From Lachnoclostridium sp. An169 (GTDB lineage Bacteria; Bacillota; Clostridia; Lachnospirales; Lachnospiraceae): a stretch of DNA of 56,711 bases. Within the stretch, counting starts at the first letter, position 1, and each line of letters opens with the position of its first letter. The translations under genes and the position numbers were made by a program. The stretch covers positions 1 to 56,711 of the forward strand of contig NZ_NFKT01000031.1 in NCBI RefSeq assembly GCF_002160525.1, in the 5' to 3' direction. Of the stretch, positions 6,902-16,700 are shown piece after piece. The notes under the pieces are model-generated. The model saw only the letters and a program-made list of their open reading frames with translations, was not told the origin of the DNA and made no database searches.

Positions 6902-9287
6902 AGGTTCACGCACAAGGCCGCCGGGGAAGAATAAATCCATCTTCGGTCTGAGCGCGGATGCCCCGCAGACAGTCCAGCAGAGTATCCCGTACCGGGAGAT
7001 GTACCGGGATGGGATCTGCCGACTGGATGACAGGACCTATACAAAGACAGTACAGTTTTACGATATCAATTATCAGCTGGCGCAGGCGGATGATAAAGCG
7101 CAGATCTTTGAGGGATACTGTGATTTCCTCAACTATTTTGACGCTTCGATCCATGTGCAGCTGACCTTTATTAACCAGAGAGCCAATATGCAGGATTTCT
7201 CCCGGAATATTGAGATCCCGGAAAAAGGGGATGCATACGACGGGATCCGCAGGGAATACAGTGAGATGCTGAAAGGACAGCTCCAGAAAGGAAACAACGG
7301 TCTTACGAAAAGAAAGTATATCACGTTCGGGATCGAGGCAGATGACCTGCGCACGGCAAAGATGCGGCTGGAGCGGATTGAGGCGGATGTGATCGCCAAC
7401 TTTAAGACGCTGGGAGTGAAAGCCAATCCGCTGAACGGGCTGGAGCGACTGGAGCTTCTGCACAGCCAGTTTCATCCGGACGGCCAGGAGAAGTTTCATT
7501 TCCAGTGGAGTGATTTGGCGGAGACCGGGCTGTGTACCAAAGATTTTATTGCCCCTTCCGGGATGTCGTTCTCAAAAGACGGGAAGACTTTCCGGGTGGG
7601 AGAGCATTCAGGCGCAGTTTCCTTCTTACAGATCCTGGCGCCGGAACTGACAGACCGGCTGCTGGCAGAGCTGTTGGACTTAAATGATGCGGTGACGGTA
7701 AATCTGCATATCCAGTCTATTGACCAGGCGCAGGCAATCCGGAATATAAAGCGGAAGATGTCGGATCTGCAGAAGATGACCATTGAGGAACAGAAGAAAG
7801 CGGTGAGATCCGGTTATGACATGGATATCATACCAACGGACCTGTCCGTATACGGGGAAGAGGCGAAAAACCTGCTGCAGGATCTGCAAAGCCGGAATGA
7901 GCGGATGTTTCTTGTGACTCTGCTGGTAGAGAATATCGCCCCGAAACGGCAGAAGTTATTCAATGATATCTTTGCTGCATCCGGCGTGGCGCAGAAATAT
8001 AACTGTGCGCTAAAGCGGCTTGACTATCAGCAGGAGCAGGGGCTGATGTCTTCAATCGCCCTGGGCAGAAACCAGATCGAGATTGAGCGGGGGCTGACAA
8101 CAAGCAGTACCGCTATTTTTGTGCCCTTTACGACCTGCGAACTGTTCCAGGAAGGAGAGGCACTTTACTATGGCTTGAACGCTTTGAGCAATAACCTGAT
8201 CATGGCGAACCGCAAGACGCTGAAAAATCCAAACGGGCTGTTCCTTGGAACGCCGGGAAGCGGCAAGTCATTCAGTGCGAAACGGGAGATCGTGAATGTT
8301 TTCCTGACAACGGATGACGACATTATTATCGCAGATCCGGAGAATGAATACGCTCCTCTGGTACGGCAGTTCGGAGCCCAGGGGCAGGTGATCGATATTT
8401 CTCCGGGTTCTGCGAATTATATTAACCCGATGGATATCAATCTGGATTATTCGGATGACGAAAACCCGGTCACGCTGAAAAGTGATTTTATCCTGTCCTT
8501 GTGCGACCTTATTATTGGCGGAAAAGACGGGCTGACACCCATTGAGCGGACGGTGATCGACCGCTGTACCAGGCTTGTGTACCGGGAGTACCTGCAGGAT
8601 CCTGTACCGGAAAATATGCCGATCCTGGGAGATCTGCACGGCCTTCTTTTAAAGCAGCCGGAGCCGGAGGCGCAGAATATTGCGACAGCGTTGGAAATCT
8701 ATGTCAACGGATCGTTGAATGTGTTTAACCACCGTTCTAATATCCGGATGGATGACCACCGTGTCATCTGCTTTCAGTTGAAATCTCTGGGAAAGGCGTT
8801 AAAAGAGATCGGGCTGTTGATCATGCAGGATGCGGTCTGGAACCGGGTAACGGCCAACCGTTCAAAGCACAGGACTACATGGTTTTATATTGATGAATTC
8901 CATCTTCTTCTGAAAGGGCAGACGGGAAGTTTCAGCGTGGAGATCTGGAAACGCTTCCGCAAATGGGGCGGGATCCCGTCAGGATTGACGCAGAACGTGA
9001 AAGATCTGCTGGCTTCCCGTGAGATTGAAAATATATTTGAGAATTCCGATTTTATCTATATGCTCAATCAGGCCCAGGGAGACCGGCAGATCCTTGCGAA
9101 ACAGCTGGGAATCTCACCCCATCAGCTTTCTTATGTGACACATTCCGGGCCCGGGGAAGGGCTTTTATTTTTTGGAAATGTCATTATCCCATTCGTGGAC
9201 CACTTCCCACGGGATACCATGCTGTATTCCGTCCTTACGACCAGGCCCGAAGAGGTGGGAACCGGCAGGATACAGGAGGCATCGTAA
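6795..9287 (+). CDS. VirB4/TraE-type conjugation ATPase
   Basis: An 830-residue AAA+ ATPase that powers assembly and transport of the type IV secretion channel. The basic N-terminus (about 45 residues) precedes the VirB4 N-terminal domain. Walker A is GTPGSGKSFSAKRE near residue 480 and ADPENEYAPLV follows. Walker B is FYIDEFHLLL near 700, and the later motif GGIPSGLTQNVKDLL is present. GTG 6795 lies just after AAGGAAGGAGG; a TTG at 6801 is an alternative. The gene starts inside prgI and is followed immediately by the next gene's ATG. Length and motifs indicate an intact enzyme. Confidence 0.95.
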   Translation: MRLPKSKQQEAQEKRLQRNIRQAGRNRADAKKGGHKGSRTRPPGKNKSIFGLSADAPQTVQQSIPYREMYRDGICRLDDRTYTKTVQFYDINYQLAQADDKAQIFEGYCDFLNYFDASIHVQLTFINQRANMQDFSRNIEIPEKGDAYDGIRREYSEMLKGQLQKGNNGLTKRKYITFGIEADDLRTAKMRLERIEADVIANFKTLGVKANPLNGLERLELLHSQFHPDGQEKFHFQWSDLAETGLCTKDFIAPSGMSFSKDGKTFRVGEHSGAVSFLQILAPELTDRLLAELLDLNDAVTVNLHIQSIDQAQAIRNIKRKMSDLQKMTIEEQKKAVRSGYDMDIIPTDLSVYGEEAKNLLQDLQSRNERMFLVTLLVENIAPKRQKLFNDIFAASGVAQKYNCALKRLDYQQEQGLMSSIALGRNQIEIERGLTTSSTAIFVPFTTCELFQEGEALYYGLNALSNNLIMANRKTLKNPNGLFLGTPGSGKSFSAKREIVNVFLTTDDDIIIADPENEYAPLVRQFGAQGQVIDISPGSANYINPMDINLDYSDDENPVTLKSDFILSLCDLIIGGKDGLTPIERTVIDRCTRLVYREYLQDPVPENMPILGDLHGLLLKQPEPEAQNIATALEIYVNGSLNVFNHRSNIRMDDHRVICFQLKSLGKALKEIGLLIMQDAVWNRVTANRSKHRTTWFYIDEFHLLLKGQTGSFSVEIWKRFRKWGGIPSGLTQNVKDLLASREIENIFENSDFIYMLNQAQGDRQILAKQLGISPHQLSYVTHSGPGEGLLFFGNVIIPFVDHFPRDTMLYSVLTTRPEEVGTGRIQEAS

Positions 9288-9650
9288 ATGAGTGATGAAA
9301 AAAACGGAAAGATTACGTTCTATGCGGCGGAGTGTATGGAGTTCATTCATTATGGAGAGCTTCGTGATAATCTGACGCTTGCAGATGCGGTCAGGGAATA
9401 TAAGAAGATATATCGGAGAAACGCCTCTTCCGGACCGGGGATCGGATTTGTCCTGGAAGACAGAAATATGCCGGATTATTCCGGGATCGAGTATCCCATC
9501 TATGAAGGCGGCAGGCTTGCAAAAGAGCAGATTGAACTTGTCCCGGCATTCCGGGATCATCCTCTGGTAAAGCAGGCTGTAAAAGCGATGGAGGCATATC
9601 TTCCGCAGCTTGCAAAGGCAGAGAGAGGAAGAAGCGGTGCGGAGCGATAG
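9288..9650 (+). CDS. small ICE protein, DUF4316/YodL-like
   Basis: A 120-residue acidic-to-neutral protein with the pattern ITFYAAECMEF, then LTLADAVREYKKI, GIGFVLEDR and IELVPAFRDHPLVKQAVKAM. This pattern recurs in short proteins of Tn1549-like elements, annotated as DUF4316 or YodL-like. The assignment is from memory of the pattern and is tentative. It starts one base after the virB4 stop, in the same operon. No enzymatic motif is seen. Confidence 0.55.
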   Translation: MSDEKNGKITFYAAECMEFIHYGELRDNLTLADAVREYKKIYRRNASSGPGIGFVLEDRNMPDYSGIEYPIYEGGRLAKEQIELVPAFRDHPLVKQAVKAMEAYLPQLAKAERGRSGAER

Positions 9651-9683
9651 AAAGAGAAAATCAGAGCGGGTTATTTACGGGAG

Positions 9684-12272
9684 GTGATTAAGATACCGCG
9701 TGACAGAAAATTTGAGAAAGGTCGAAAGGACAGCCGTATGCCGGTCCGGGATGTACATGGAGATGAACGCATGGACGCCGGGAAACGGGAGCAGGACTTT
9801 GAGCTTCGCAGACCCAGGGATGCATCGGTGCATGGAAGAGAAAAGAGATACCGGCAGAATGGAACGATAGACCGGCAGCAGAGGGCAGAGCCACGTCCGG
9901 GGGATGGATCTGGATCCGGCGGGGAAAGAGCTGAATATGAGAGGTTTGGCAGAGACGAAAGGAGCGCCTCTTTTTCTGATACAGAAAGACTACATCCAGA
10001 GCCGGACAAGACCGTGCAGTCCGGGGAGAACGGGAAAAGGCGGAGACTGGATCAGCATGGAAATCAGTATCAGCAGCGCTTCCAGGAGGCGGCGCAGGCA
10101 GAGGATGCAAAAGAGAACAGTCAGGGCGCTGTATCGGAGAAACCGGGGCGTAATTCCAAACTGGAGTTTACGGCGGATGAACTTCCGGTGGATCGTGCGG
10201 AGAAGAAATTGGCAAAAGCCCGGCAGAGGGCAGAGCGGACAGAACAGAAGCTGGAAAAGGCGGAGGCGCGTCTTCCGGCGCAGAGAAAACTCCGGTTGGA
10301 GACAGAGGCGGATCCGCAGACCGGGAAAGGAAAGAGACGGCTGAAATTTGAAAAAGAGGTGAAATCCCAGAGCGCTCATGTCAAGGGCGCTCTTCCTTTG
10401 CGCCCGGTCAAGGCGGCAGCAAATGCAGCAACTGCTTATGCGCACAGAAAAGTGTATCAGGCTGAGGATGAAAATGTAGGCGTCAAGGCAGCGCACCGGA
10501 TGGAGATGGCAGGAGAAGCCGGAGCGCGGACTGCGTACCGGCGGCACCGGACAAGACCTTACCGGAGGGTGGAACGCCTGCAGAAACGGTCAGCCCGTGC
10601 CAGGGCAAAAGCAGCCTATCATCAAGCCCTGCAGGAAAACCCGCAGCTTAAGAAAAATATATTTTCCCGGATGTGCCAGAAACGGAAACTGAAACGCAGG
10701 TATGCCAAAGCAGCAAGGGAAGCGCAGAAGACCGGAAAACGGGTAAAGAATACGGCGGTTACGACAGAGCGGATTGCAATGCACGTGACATTGTTCGTGA
10801 AGAGGCATCCGGTTATTTTCGGCATCCTTACGCTCCTGCTTCTGTTGGTCTTCCTGATCAGTTCTGCACTTACCTCATGTTCCAGTATCGGATCGGGGAG
10901 TCTGGGGGCCATGGCTGCTTCTACCTATCTTGCAGACGACCATGATATCAACCAGGCGGAGCTTGCCTACACCGAGTGGGAAACAGATCTTCAATTACAG
11001 ATCAACCGTGTGGAGACCGACCGTCCCGGGTATGACGAATACCGCTATCAGATCGATGCGATTGAGCATGATCCCTATGAACTGATGGGATATCTGACTG
11101 CGGTGTATCAGCATTTTACTTATGAGCAGGTAGAGAGTGTGCTCCGGGAGCTCTTTGCAGAACAGTATACCCTTACTTTTACCGAGGAAACAGAAACCCG
11201 TTCCCGGACAGAGACACAGACGGATCCGGAAACCGGAGAATCGATAGAAGTCGAAGTGCCTTATGAGTGGAAAATCCTGAATGTAAAACTGGATGCAGCG
11301 CCTATGGCAAACCTGATCGTGGCACGGATGACAGCGGATCAGAAGGAAATCTGTGAGATACTGTTGCAGACGAAAGGGAACCGGCAGTATGTACAGAACG
11401 TATTCGGAACCAACTGGCTGCCTTATGTTACGAGCTATTATGGTTATCGGATCCACCCGATCAGCGGGGAGAAGAATTACCATACTGGAATCGATATTGC
11501 AATGGCTCAGGGTACAGACATTCTGGCCGGGCATGACGGTGAGGTGACAATGGCGGGAGAAGCAGGCGGTTATGGTCTGTGCGTTGCGATCGAGGGAGAA
11601 GCATATGAGAACCATACCCTGACGACGAAGTACGGGCACTGTTCACAGCTTCTGGTATCCGTGGGGCAGGAAGTAAAAGCTGGGGATGTGATCGCCAGAG
11701 TGGGGAACACGGGAAATTCCACCGGAGCCCATCTTCATCTGGAAGTGCTGTTGGATGGTGAGTATGTGAATCCAATGTATTTTGCAGATACCGGGGATAC
11801 GACAGAGCGGCATCTTCCGGATCTGGGAGCAGGCGGAGCCGGCGGCAGCGGGGATTATCTCGACTATGATATCCCGCCGGAGGCGCTGGAAGATGAAGAG
11901 TTCGCAGCTATGATCGCAGAGGCGGAAAAATATTTGGGATATCCTTATGTATGGGCTGGATCAAATCCGTCCACATCCTTTGACTGTTCCGGCTATGTCA
12001 GCTGGGTGATCAATAACTGCGGCGTAGGATGGAATGTGGGCAGGCTGACCGCGGACGGACTTCTGGGAGTGTGTACGCCGGTGTCCAGAGAAGAGGCAAA
12101 GCCGGGCGACCTGGTCTTTTTCCAGGGAACCTATAATACAAGCGGCGCATCGCACGTAGGCATCTATGTGGGAAATGGAATGATGATCCACTGCGGGGAT
12201 CCGATTTCCTACGCAAGTATTAATACAAGTTACTGGCAGCAGCATTTCTATACATTTGCAAGACTGCCATAA
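9684..12272 (+). CDS. M23 and NlpC/P60 bifunctional cell wall hydrolase
   Basis: A protein of about 860 residues that locally opens peptidoglycan for the mating channel. The N-terminal third is highly charged and probably cytoplasmic. A membrane helix lies near residue 375 (HPVIFGILTLLLLLVFLIS). An M23 LytM-like peptidase follows (GYRIHPISGEKNYHTGIDIA, then STGAHLHLEVL). A C-terminal NlpC/P60 domain carries FDCSGYVSWV (catalytic Cys) and SHVGIYVGNGMMIHC (His). The start is uncertain. GTG 9684 overlaps the ribosome binding site GGGAGG, whereas an in-frame ATA at 9693 has ideal spacing. ATG 9738 is the first conventional alternative. It corresponds to the TcpG/CwlT-type hydrolase of other ICEs. 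Confidence 0.9.
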   Translation: MIKIPRDRKFEKGRKDSRMPVRDVHGDERMDAGKREQDFELRRPRDASVHGREKRYRQNGTIDRQQRAEPRPGDGSGSGGERAEYERFGRDERSASFSDTERLHPEPDKTVQSGENGKRRRLDQHGNQYQQRFQEAAQAEDAKENSQGAVSEKPGRNSKLEFTADELPVDRAEKKLAKARQRAERTEQKLEKAEARLPAQRKLRLETEADPQTGKGKRRLKFEKEVKSQSAHVKGALPLRPVKAAANAATAYAHRKVYQAEDENVGVKAAHRMEMAGEAGARTAYRRHRTRPYRRVERLQKRSARARAKAAYHQALQENPQLKKNIFSRMCQKRKLKRRYAKAAREAQKTGKRVKNTAVTTERIAMHVTLFVKRHPVIFGILTLLLLLVFLISSALTSCSSIGSGSLGAMAASTYLADDHDINQAELAYTEWETDLQLQINRVETDRPGYDEYRYQIDAIEHDPYELMGYLTAVYQHFTYEQVESVLRELFAEQYTLTFTEETETRSRTETQTDPETGESIEVEVPYEWKILNVKLDAAPMANLIVARMTADQKEICEILLQTKGNRQYVQNVFGTNWLPYVTSYYGYRIHPISGEKNYHTGIDIAMAQGTDILAGHDGEVTMAGEAGGYGLCVAIEGEAYENHTLTTKYGHCSQLLVSVGQEVKAGDVIARVGNTGNSTGAHLHLEVLLDGEYVNPMYFADTGDTTERHLPDLGAGGAGGSGDYLDYDIPPEALEDEEFAAMIAEAEKYLGYPYVWAGSNPSTSFDCSGYVSWVINNCGVGWNVGRLTADGLLGVCTPVSREEAKPGDLVFFQGTYNTSGASHVGIYVGNGMMIHCGDPISYASINTSYWQQHFYTFARLP

Positions 12273-12295
12273 CAGATGGGAGGTAATAAGACAGA

Positions 12296-12541
12296 TTGAA
12301 TCCGAAAATCGAAAAAGTGGAAAAGGAGATCACGAAAACAAAGAATAAGATCTCGGAGCTGCAGGAAAAGCTCCGGGGTCTGGAGAAGCAGAAAACTGAG
12401 TTGGAGAACACGGACTATGTGGCGGTTGCCCGCAGCTTTCGCCTGACTCCGGAGGAACTGGCAGAATTTCTGAAAACAAGGCAGGTTCCATCTACAGGGA
12501 AGGAACTGCCGAAAGGACAGGAGGAAGGAAATGAGGACTAG
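12296..12541 (+). CDS. DUF4315 family coiled-coil protein
   Basis: An 81-residue protein, nearly all coiled coil from residues 5 to 40 (KVEKEITKTKNKISELQEKL), followed by AVARSFRLTPEELAEFLK. This is the DUF4315 pattern, always seen in conjugative elements between the wall hydrolase and DUF4366. The start is TTG at 12296, with GGGAGG 12 nt upstream. It overlaps the DUF4366 gene by 11 nt. Function unknown. Confidence 0.8.
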   Translation: MNPKIEKVEKEITKTKNKISELQEKLRGLEKQKTELENTDYVAVARSFRLTPEELAEFLKTRQVPSTGKELPKGQEEGNED

Positions 12542-13679
12542 AAAGATTTCCTTATTGGCGGCGCTTATGGTTTCCATAGGCGCCTTTACTCTGCCGTTGA
12601 CAGCCTATGCGGGAGGGAAGACAGATACGTCACCTCCTGTGCTCTCGGCTTTGTTGGAGGGCAGTACGCTGCATGTGTCAGGCAGCGATGCGGAGTCCGG
12701 CTTACAGGCGGTGTATGTAGATGGAACCCGGATCAACTCTCTGTCAGATGGATCAGCGGACGTCCTGCTGAAAGATTATGCAGGAACCGGGAGACTGGTC
12801 AGTGTCTATGCAGTGGACTATGCCGGGAACCGGTCGGATACGGTAAAGTTGGAAAATCCGTATTATGAAGAACCGGAAGTAACGGCTATTTCTGCGGCAG
12901 CGCAGGCTGCTCAGAACACGGCAGAACCGAGTGTGGCGGCAGTTCCGGTCAGTACGGGAAGTGCAGAACAGGACAGCGGATCTTCTCAGGAAGATACGGG
13001 ATCATCCAGTGATACAGGGAGTGCATCTTCGGGCAGCAGTGAGGATGCAGGGGAAGAAAATGCTTCGTCCATTCCTGACGGAGCGTTTACCCCGGAGGGA
13101 ACCGGAACGATCCAGGATGCGGCTGTGGAAGAGAAAGACGAGAAACAGTTTTATACCATTACCACCGAAGACGGCAATGTCTTTTATCTGGTCATTGACG
13201 GGAAACGGGATGCCAATAATGTGTATTTCCTTAATGGGGTTACAGAAGAGGATCTGATGAGCCTGGCAGAGAAGAGCAACGGCAGTATCAGCGTGATCCC
13301 GGAGGAAGAAGCCTGCACCTGCACGGAAAAATGTGAGGCGGGCAGTGTGAATACATCCTGTCTGGTCTGCAAGAATGACCTGACAGGATGTACGGGAAAG
13401 GAAGTGCAGCCGGAAGAACCAGAGGAATCTGCACAGCCGGAAGAGTCTGCAAATGAGGAAGGAAGTATCGGGATGATTGTCTTTTTGATACTTGGTGTAC
13501 TGGCAGTGGTCGGGATCGGATACTATGTGAAAGTGATCCGGCCGAGGAAGCAGGCAGAGGAAGAAGAGGAATTTGACGAAGACGGCTACGGGGATGGTTT
13601 TGATCCGGATGAAGCCTATGGAGAACCGGAATACTTGTCAGAGGATGACTTTGACGACAGGAGGGAGGACGGCCGGTAG
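12531..13679 (+). CDS. DUF4366 (CD1107 family) exported membrane protein
   Basis: A 382-residue surface protein. It has a signal peptide (residues 1-27), an Ig-like fold region (about 35-105), and a Ser/Gly/Asp low-complexity linker (about 140-185). The DUF4366 core YTITTEDGNVFYLVIDGKRD and NNVYFLNGVTEEDL follows. A Cys-rich cluster (CTCTEKC, CLVCKNDLTGC) comes next. A membrane helix near 320-340 and an acidic cytoplasmic tail end the protein. Family members occur in Tn1549/CTn-type elements beside the wall hydrolase. A role in mating-pair contact or channel assembly is inferred from position. Confidence 0.85.
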   Translation: MRTRKISLLAALMVSIGAFTLPLTAYAGGKTDTSPPVLSALLEGSTLHVSGSDAESGLQAVYVDGTRINSLSDGSADVLLKDYAGTGRLVSVYAVDYAGNRSDTVKLENPYYEEPEVTAISAAAQAAQNTAEPSVAAVPVSTGSAEQDSGSSQEDTGSSSDTGSASSGSSEDAGEENASSIPDGAFTPEGTGTIQDAAVEEKDEKQFYTITTEDGNVFYLVIDGKRDANNVYFLNGVTEEDLMSLAEKSNGSISVIPEEEACTCTEKCEAGSVNTSCLVCKNDLTGCTGKEVQPEEPEESAQPEESANEEGSIGMIVFLILGVLAVVGIGYYVKVIRPRKQAEEEEEFDEDGYGDGFDPDEAYGEPEYLSEDDFDDRREDGR

Positions 13680-13715
13680 AGCCGTCCTTAACAATATGAG
13701 AAAGTGAGGATTTTT

Positions 13716-16700
13716 ATGGTGAATACGAATACACACCGCCACGGATGGAAACGGTTCGTGGCATTTCTGCTTGGTGTCATCTGCGCACTGGGGATCCTTC
13801 CCATGCAGGCGTTGGCTTTATCGCCGGGGCAGACAGCAAGCTCGTGGATCGGGGAGAGATATGTAGGATCTGACGGAAAGGAATATTATGCTCCGGCACC
13901 CTATACCTATCTGGTTTATAATTCTGACGGCACAATGGATGTCCGCACCAGCTCCGGAGGCGGAGCCTATCAGCATTATATGCTGACAGCTTCGGATGGA
14001 ACAAGCCACCAGGTTTACTGTGTAGAGAGTGGAGTGGCTTACAATGCCTCTGAAAATACTTATACATCAGAGAGCGGGAGCAACAGCCGTTATCTGGATC
14101 TGCTTCCGTCTGCATCCAGACAGGGGATCAAGCTGACTTCCATATATGGTTGGAAACCGGGGGCTTCCCTTCCGGTCTCGGGAATTAACGAGGATGACTA
14201 TAAGATAGCGACACAGGTGATCCTCTGGGAGTACCAGCAGCAGTTACGGAGTGATCCGTACAGCCGGCACGGAAACGGACACGCATCGGCGGATCAGTAT
14301 TACAGTGTGATCGCCGGACGTCCGGCAGAGAAGGCATATAACTGGATCCTTGACCAGGTGGCGTCCCATTCGACGGTTCCTTCTTTTACCTCGTCCAGTC
14401 AGTCAAAAGCTCCGGAACTGGAACTGAAATGGGATACAGAGAAGAAGATCTATACACTTACAGTTACAGATACGAACAACCTGAATATTGATCTGGAGAT
14501 GCTTTCCGGTAGCGGTGTGTCGGTTACGCGGAGCGGGAACCGTTATACCTTTACCAGCGAGAAGATGATCATGGATCCGGTTACTTTTACATTCCGTAAG
14601 GATATTCCGGTGGCGGAAGATATGCTGATCTGGGGCAGGCCGGGATATCAAACCATGATGACCGGCGCCAGTGATCCGGTGTCTTTCTATGTGAAGATCA
14701 AGACAGAAACTTATGGCACGGCAAAGCTCGTTAAGACAAGTGAGGACGGGATCGTATCAGGAATTACATTCAATATATCCGGCACGGATATCCTGGGAAA
14801 TAAAGTGGATCAGGATGTGACCACCGGGGAAAACGGACAGATCGAAGAGAAGTTCCTTCCGGGAACCTATTTTGTAAAGGAGCTGCCTGTGGACCGTTAT
14901 GTGACGCCGGCGGCTCAGTACATTACCATTGAAAGCGGGCAGACATCCACTGTTCATTTCAGCAACATTTTAAAGAAGTTCCGTGTCCATGCCGTGAAGA
15001 CAGATGCGGATACGGGAACTGCACAGGGCGACGCTACCCTGGCAGGCGCGACCTATGGACTGTACAATAACGGGGATCTGGTGGATACCTTTACAACGGA
15101 TGCAGCGGGGGAATTCCTGACCGGATATTATGTGTGCGGGGAGAACTGGACGCTCCGGGAGATTGAACCGAGTACAGGATATCTTCTGAATGAGACTGTT
15201 TATGAAGTAGGCGCTTCTCCCACTCTGTACGAAGTGGAGCTGAATACAGCGGAGAACAGTGTTACTGAGACTGTGATCTATGGAAATATTCAGCTTGTAA
15301 AGCATACCGATGAAGCAGATCCGGATGTTTCGGAGGAAGAGAACGCAGACAATCCGAATGAGGGTGTGATCGAAACGCCGGAAGCCGGAGCTGTGTTTGA
15401 AATCTATCTGACAGCAGCAGGCAGTTATGAGGAAGCGAAAGAAAGTGAGCGGGATCTGCTGACAACAGATGAAAACGGGTTTGCGGCGTCAAAACAGCTG
15501 CCCTACGGTCACTATACAGTCCATCAGATTGAAGGGAAGGATGGGAAAGGATTTATCCCGGATTTTACCGTTTTTGTCAATGAGAACGGCCATACATACA
15601 GCTATATCTTAAACAACCGCACGATCACTTCCAGACTGAAAGTTGAGAAATGCGATGCGGAGACAGGAAATATCATTCCTCTTTCCGGAACCGGCTTTCA
15701 GATCAGGGATCTGTCTACCGGGGAGTTTGTTACACAGGAAATCTATTATCCGAACCCGGAGACTCTGGATACCTTCTACGTTTCCGATGAAGGATGGCTG
15801 ATGCTGCCGGAGCCTCTGCCTACAGGGGATTATGAACTGTACGAAGTGGCTGCTCCGGAGGGCTATGTACTTGCAGATGAACCGGTGCCTTTTACTATTG
15901 ACGGAAGTGAAGCGGTGGTGACGGTCACACAGTATAACATGCCGCAGAAAGGACAGCTGACAATCACGAAGACTGGAGAAGTTTTCTCTTCTGTCCAGGA
16001 GAATGAGGGATTATATCAGCCGGTTTATGAAGTGACCGGACTGCCGGGAGCAGTCTATGATGTGATTGCAGATGAAGATATTTACACTGGCGACGGAACA
16101 CTCCGGGCAGAAAAGGATACGGTTGTGGAAACATTGACGACCGGGGAAGACGGATCCGCACAGAGTTCCCTTCTGTATCTGGGGCGCTACCGTCTGGAGG
16201 AACGGCAGGCTCCGAAGGGAATGGTGCTGAATACCGAACCGGAATATGTGGAGCTGACCTATGCAGGAGAGACCGTGGAAGTGGCACAGGCAGCTGTGGG
16301 ATTATATGATGAACGGCAGAAAGTTTCGCTTAATCTTCTGAAAGAGCTGGAAACGGATGAACTGTTCGGCATAGGGCTGGGCGAAGAATATCAGGATATT
16401 TCCTTTGGCCTGTATGCGGCTGCTGAGGTGACGGCGGCGGATGGCAGTGTGATCCCGGAGGACGGACTTCTGGAAGTTGTGTCAGTTTCACAGAGAGAAG
16501 ATGGAAGCTATGGAGCAGCGTTTGCGGCGGATCTTCCTTTCGGCAGTTACTATGTAAAAGAGCGGACAACGAACAATGCTTATGTGCTTTCGGATACGGA
16601 GTACCCGGTGGATTTTGAATATGCCGGACAGGATACGGGTGTTGTACAGATCACAGTGAATGAGGGCAGTGCGATCCCGAATGAGCTGATCCGAGGAGAT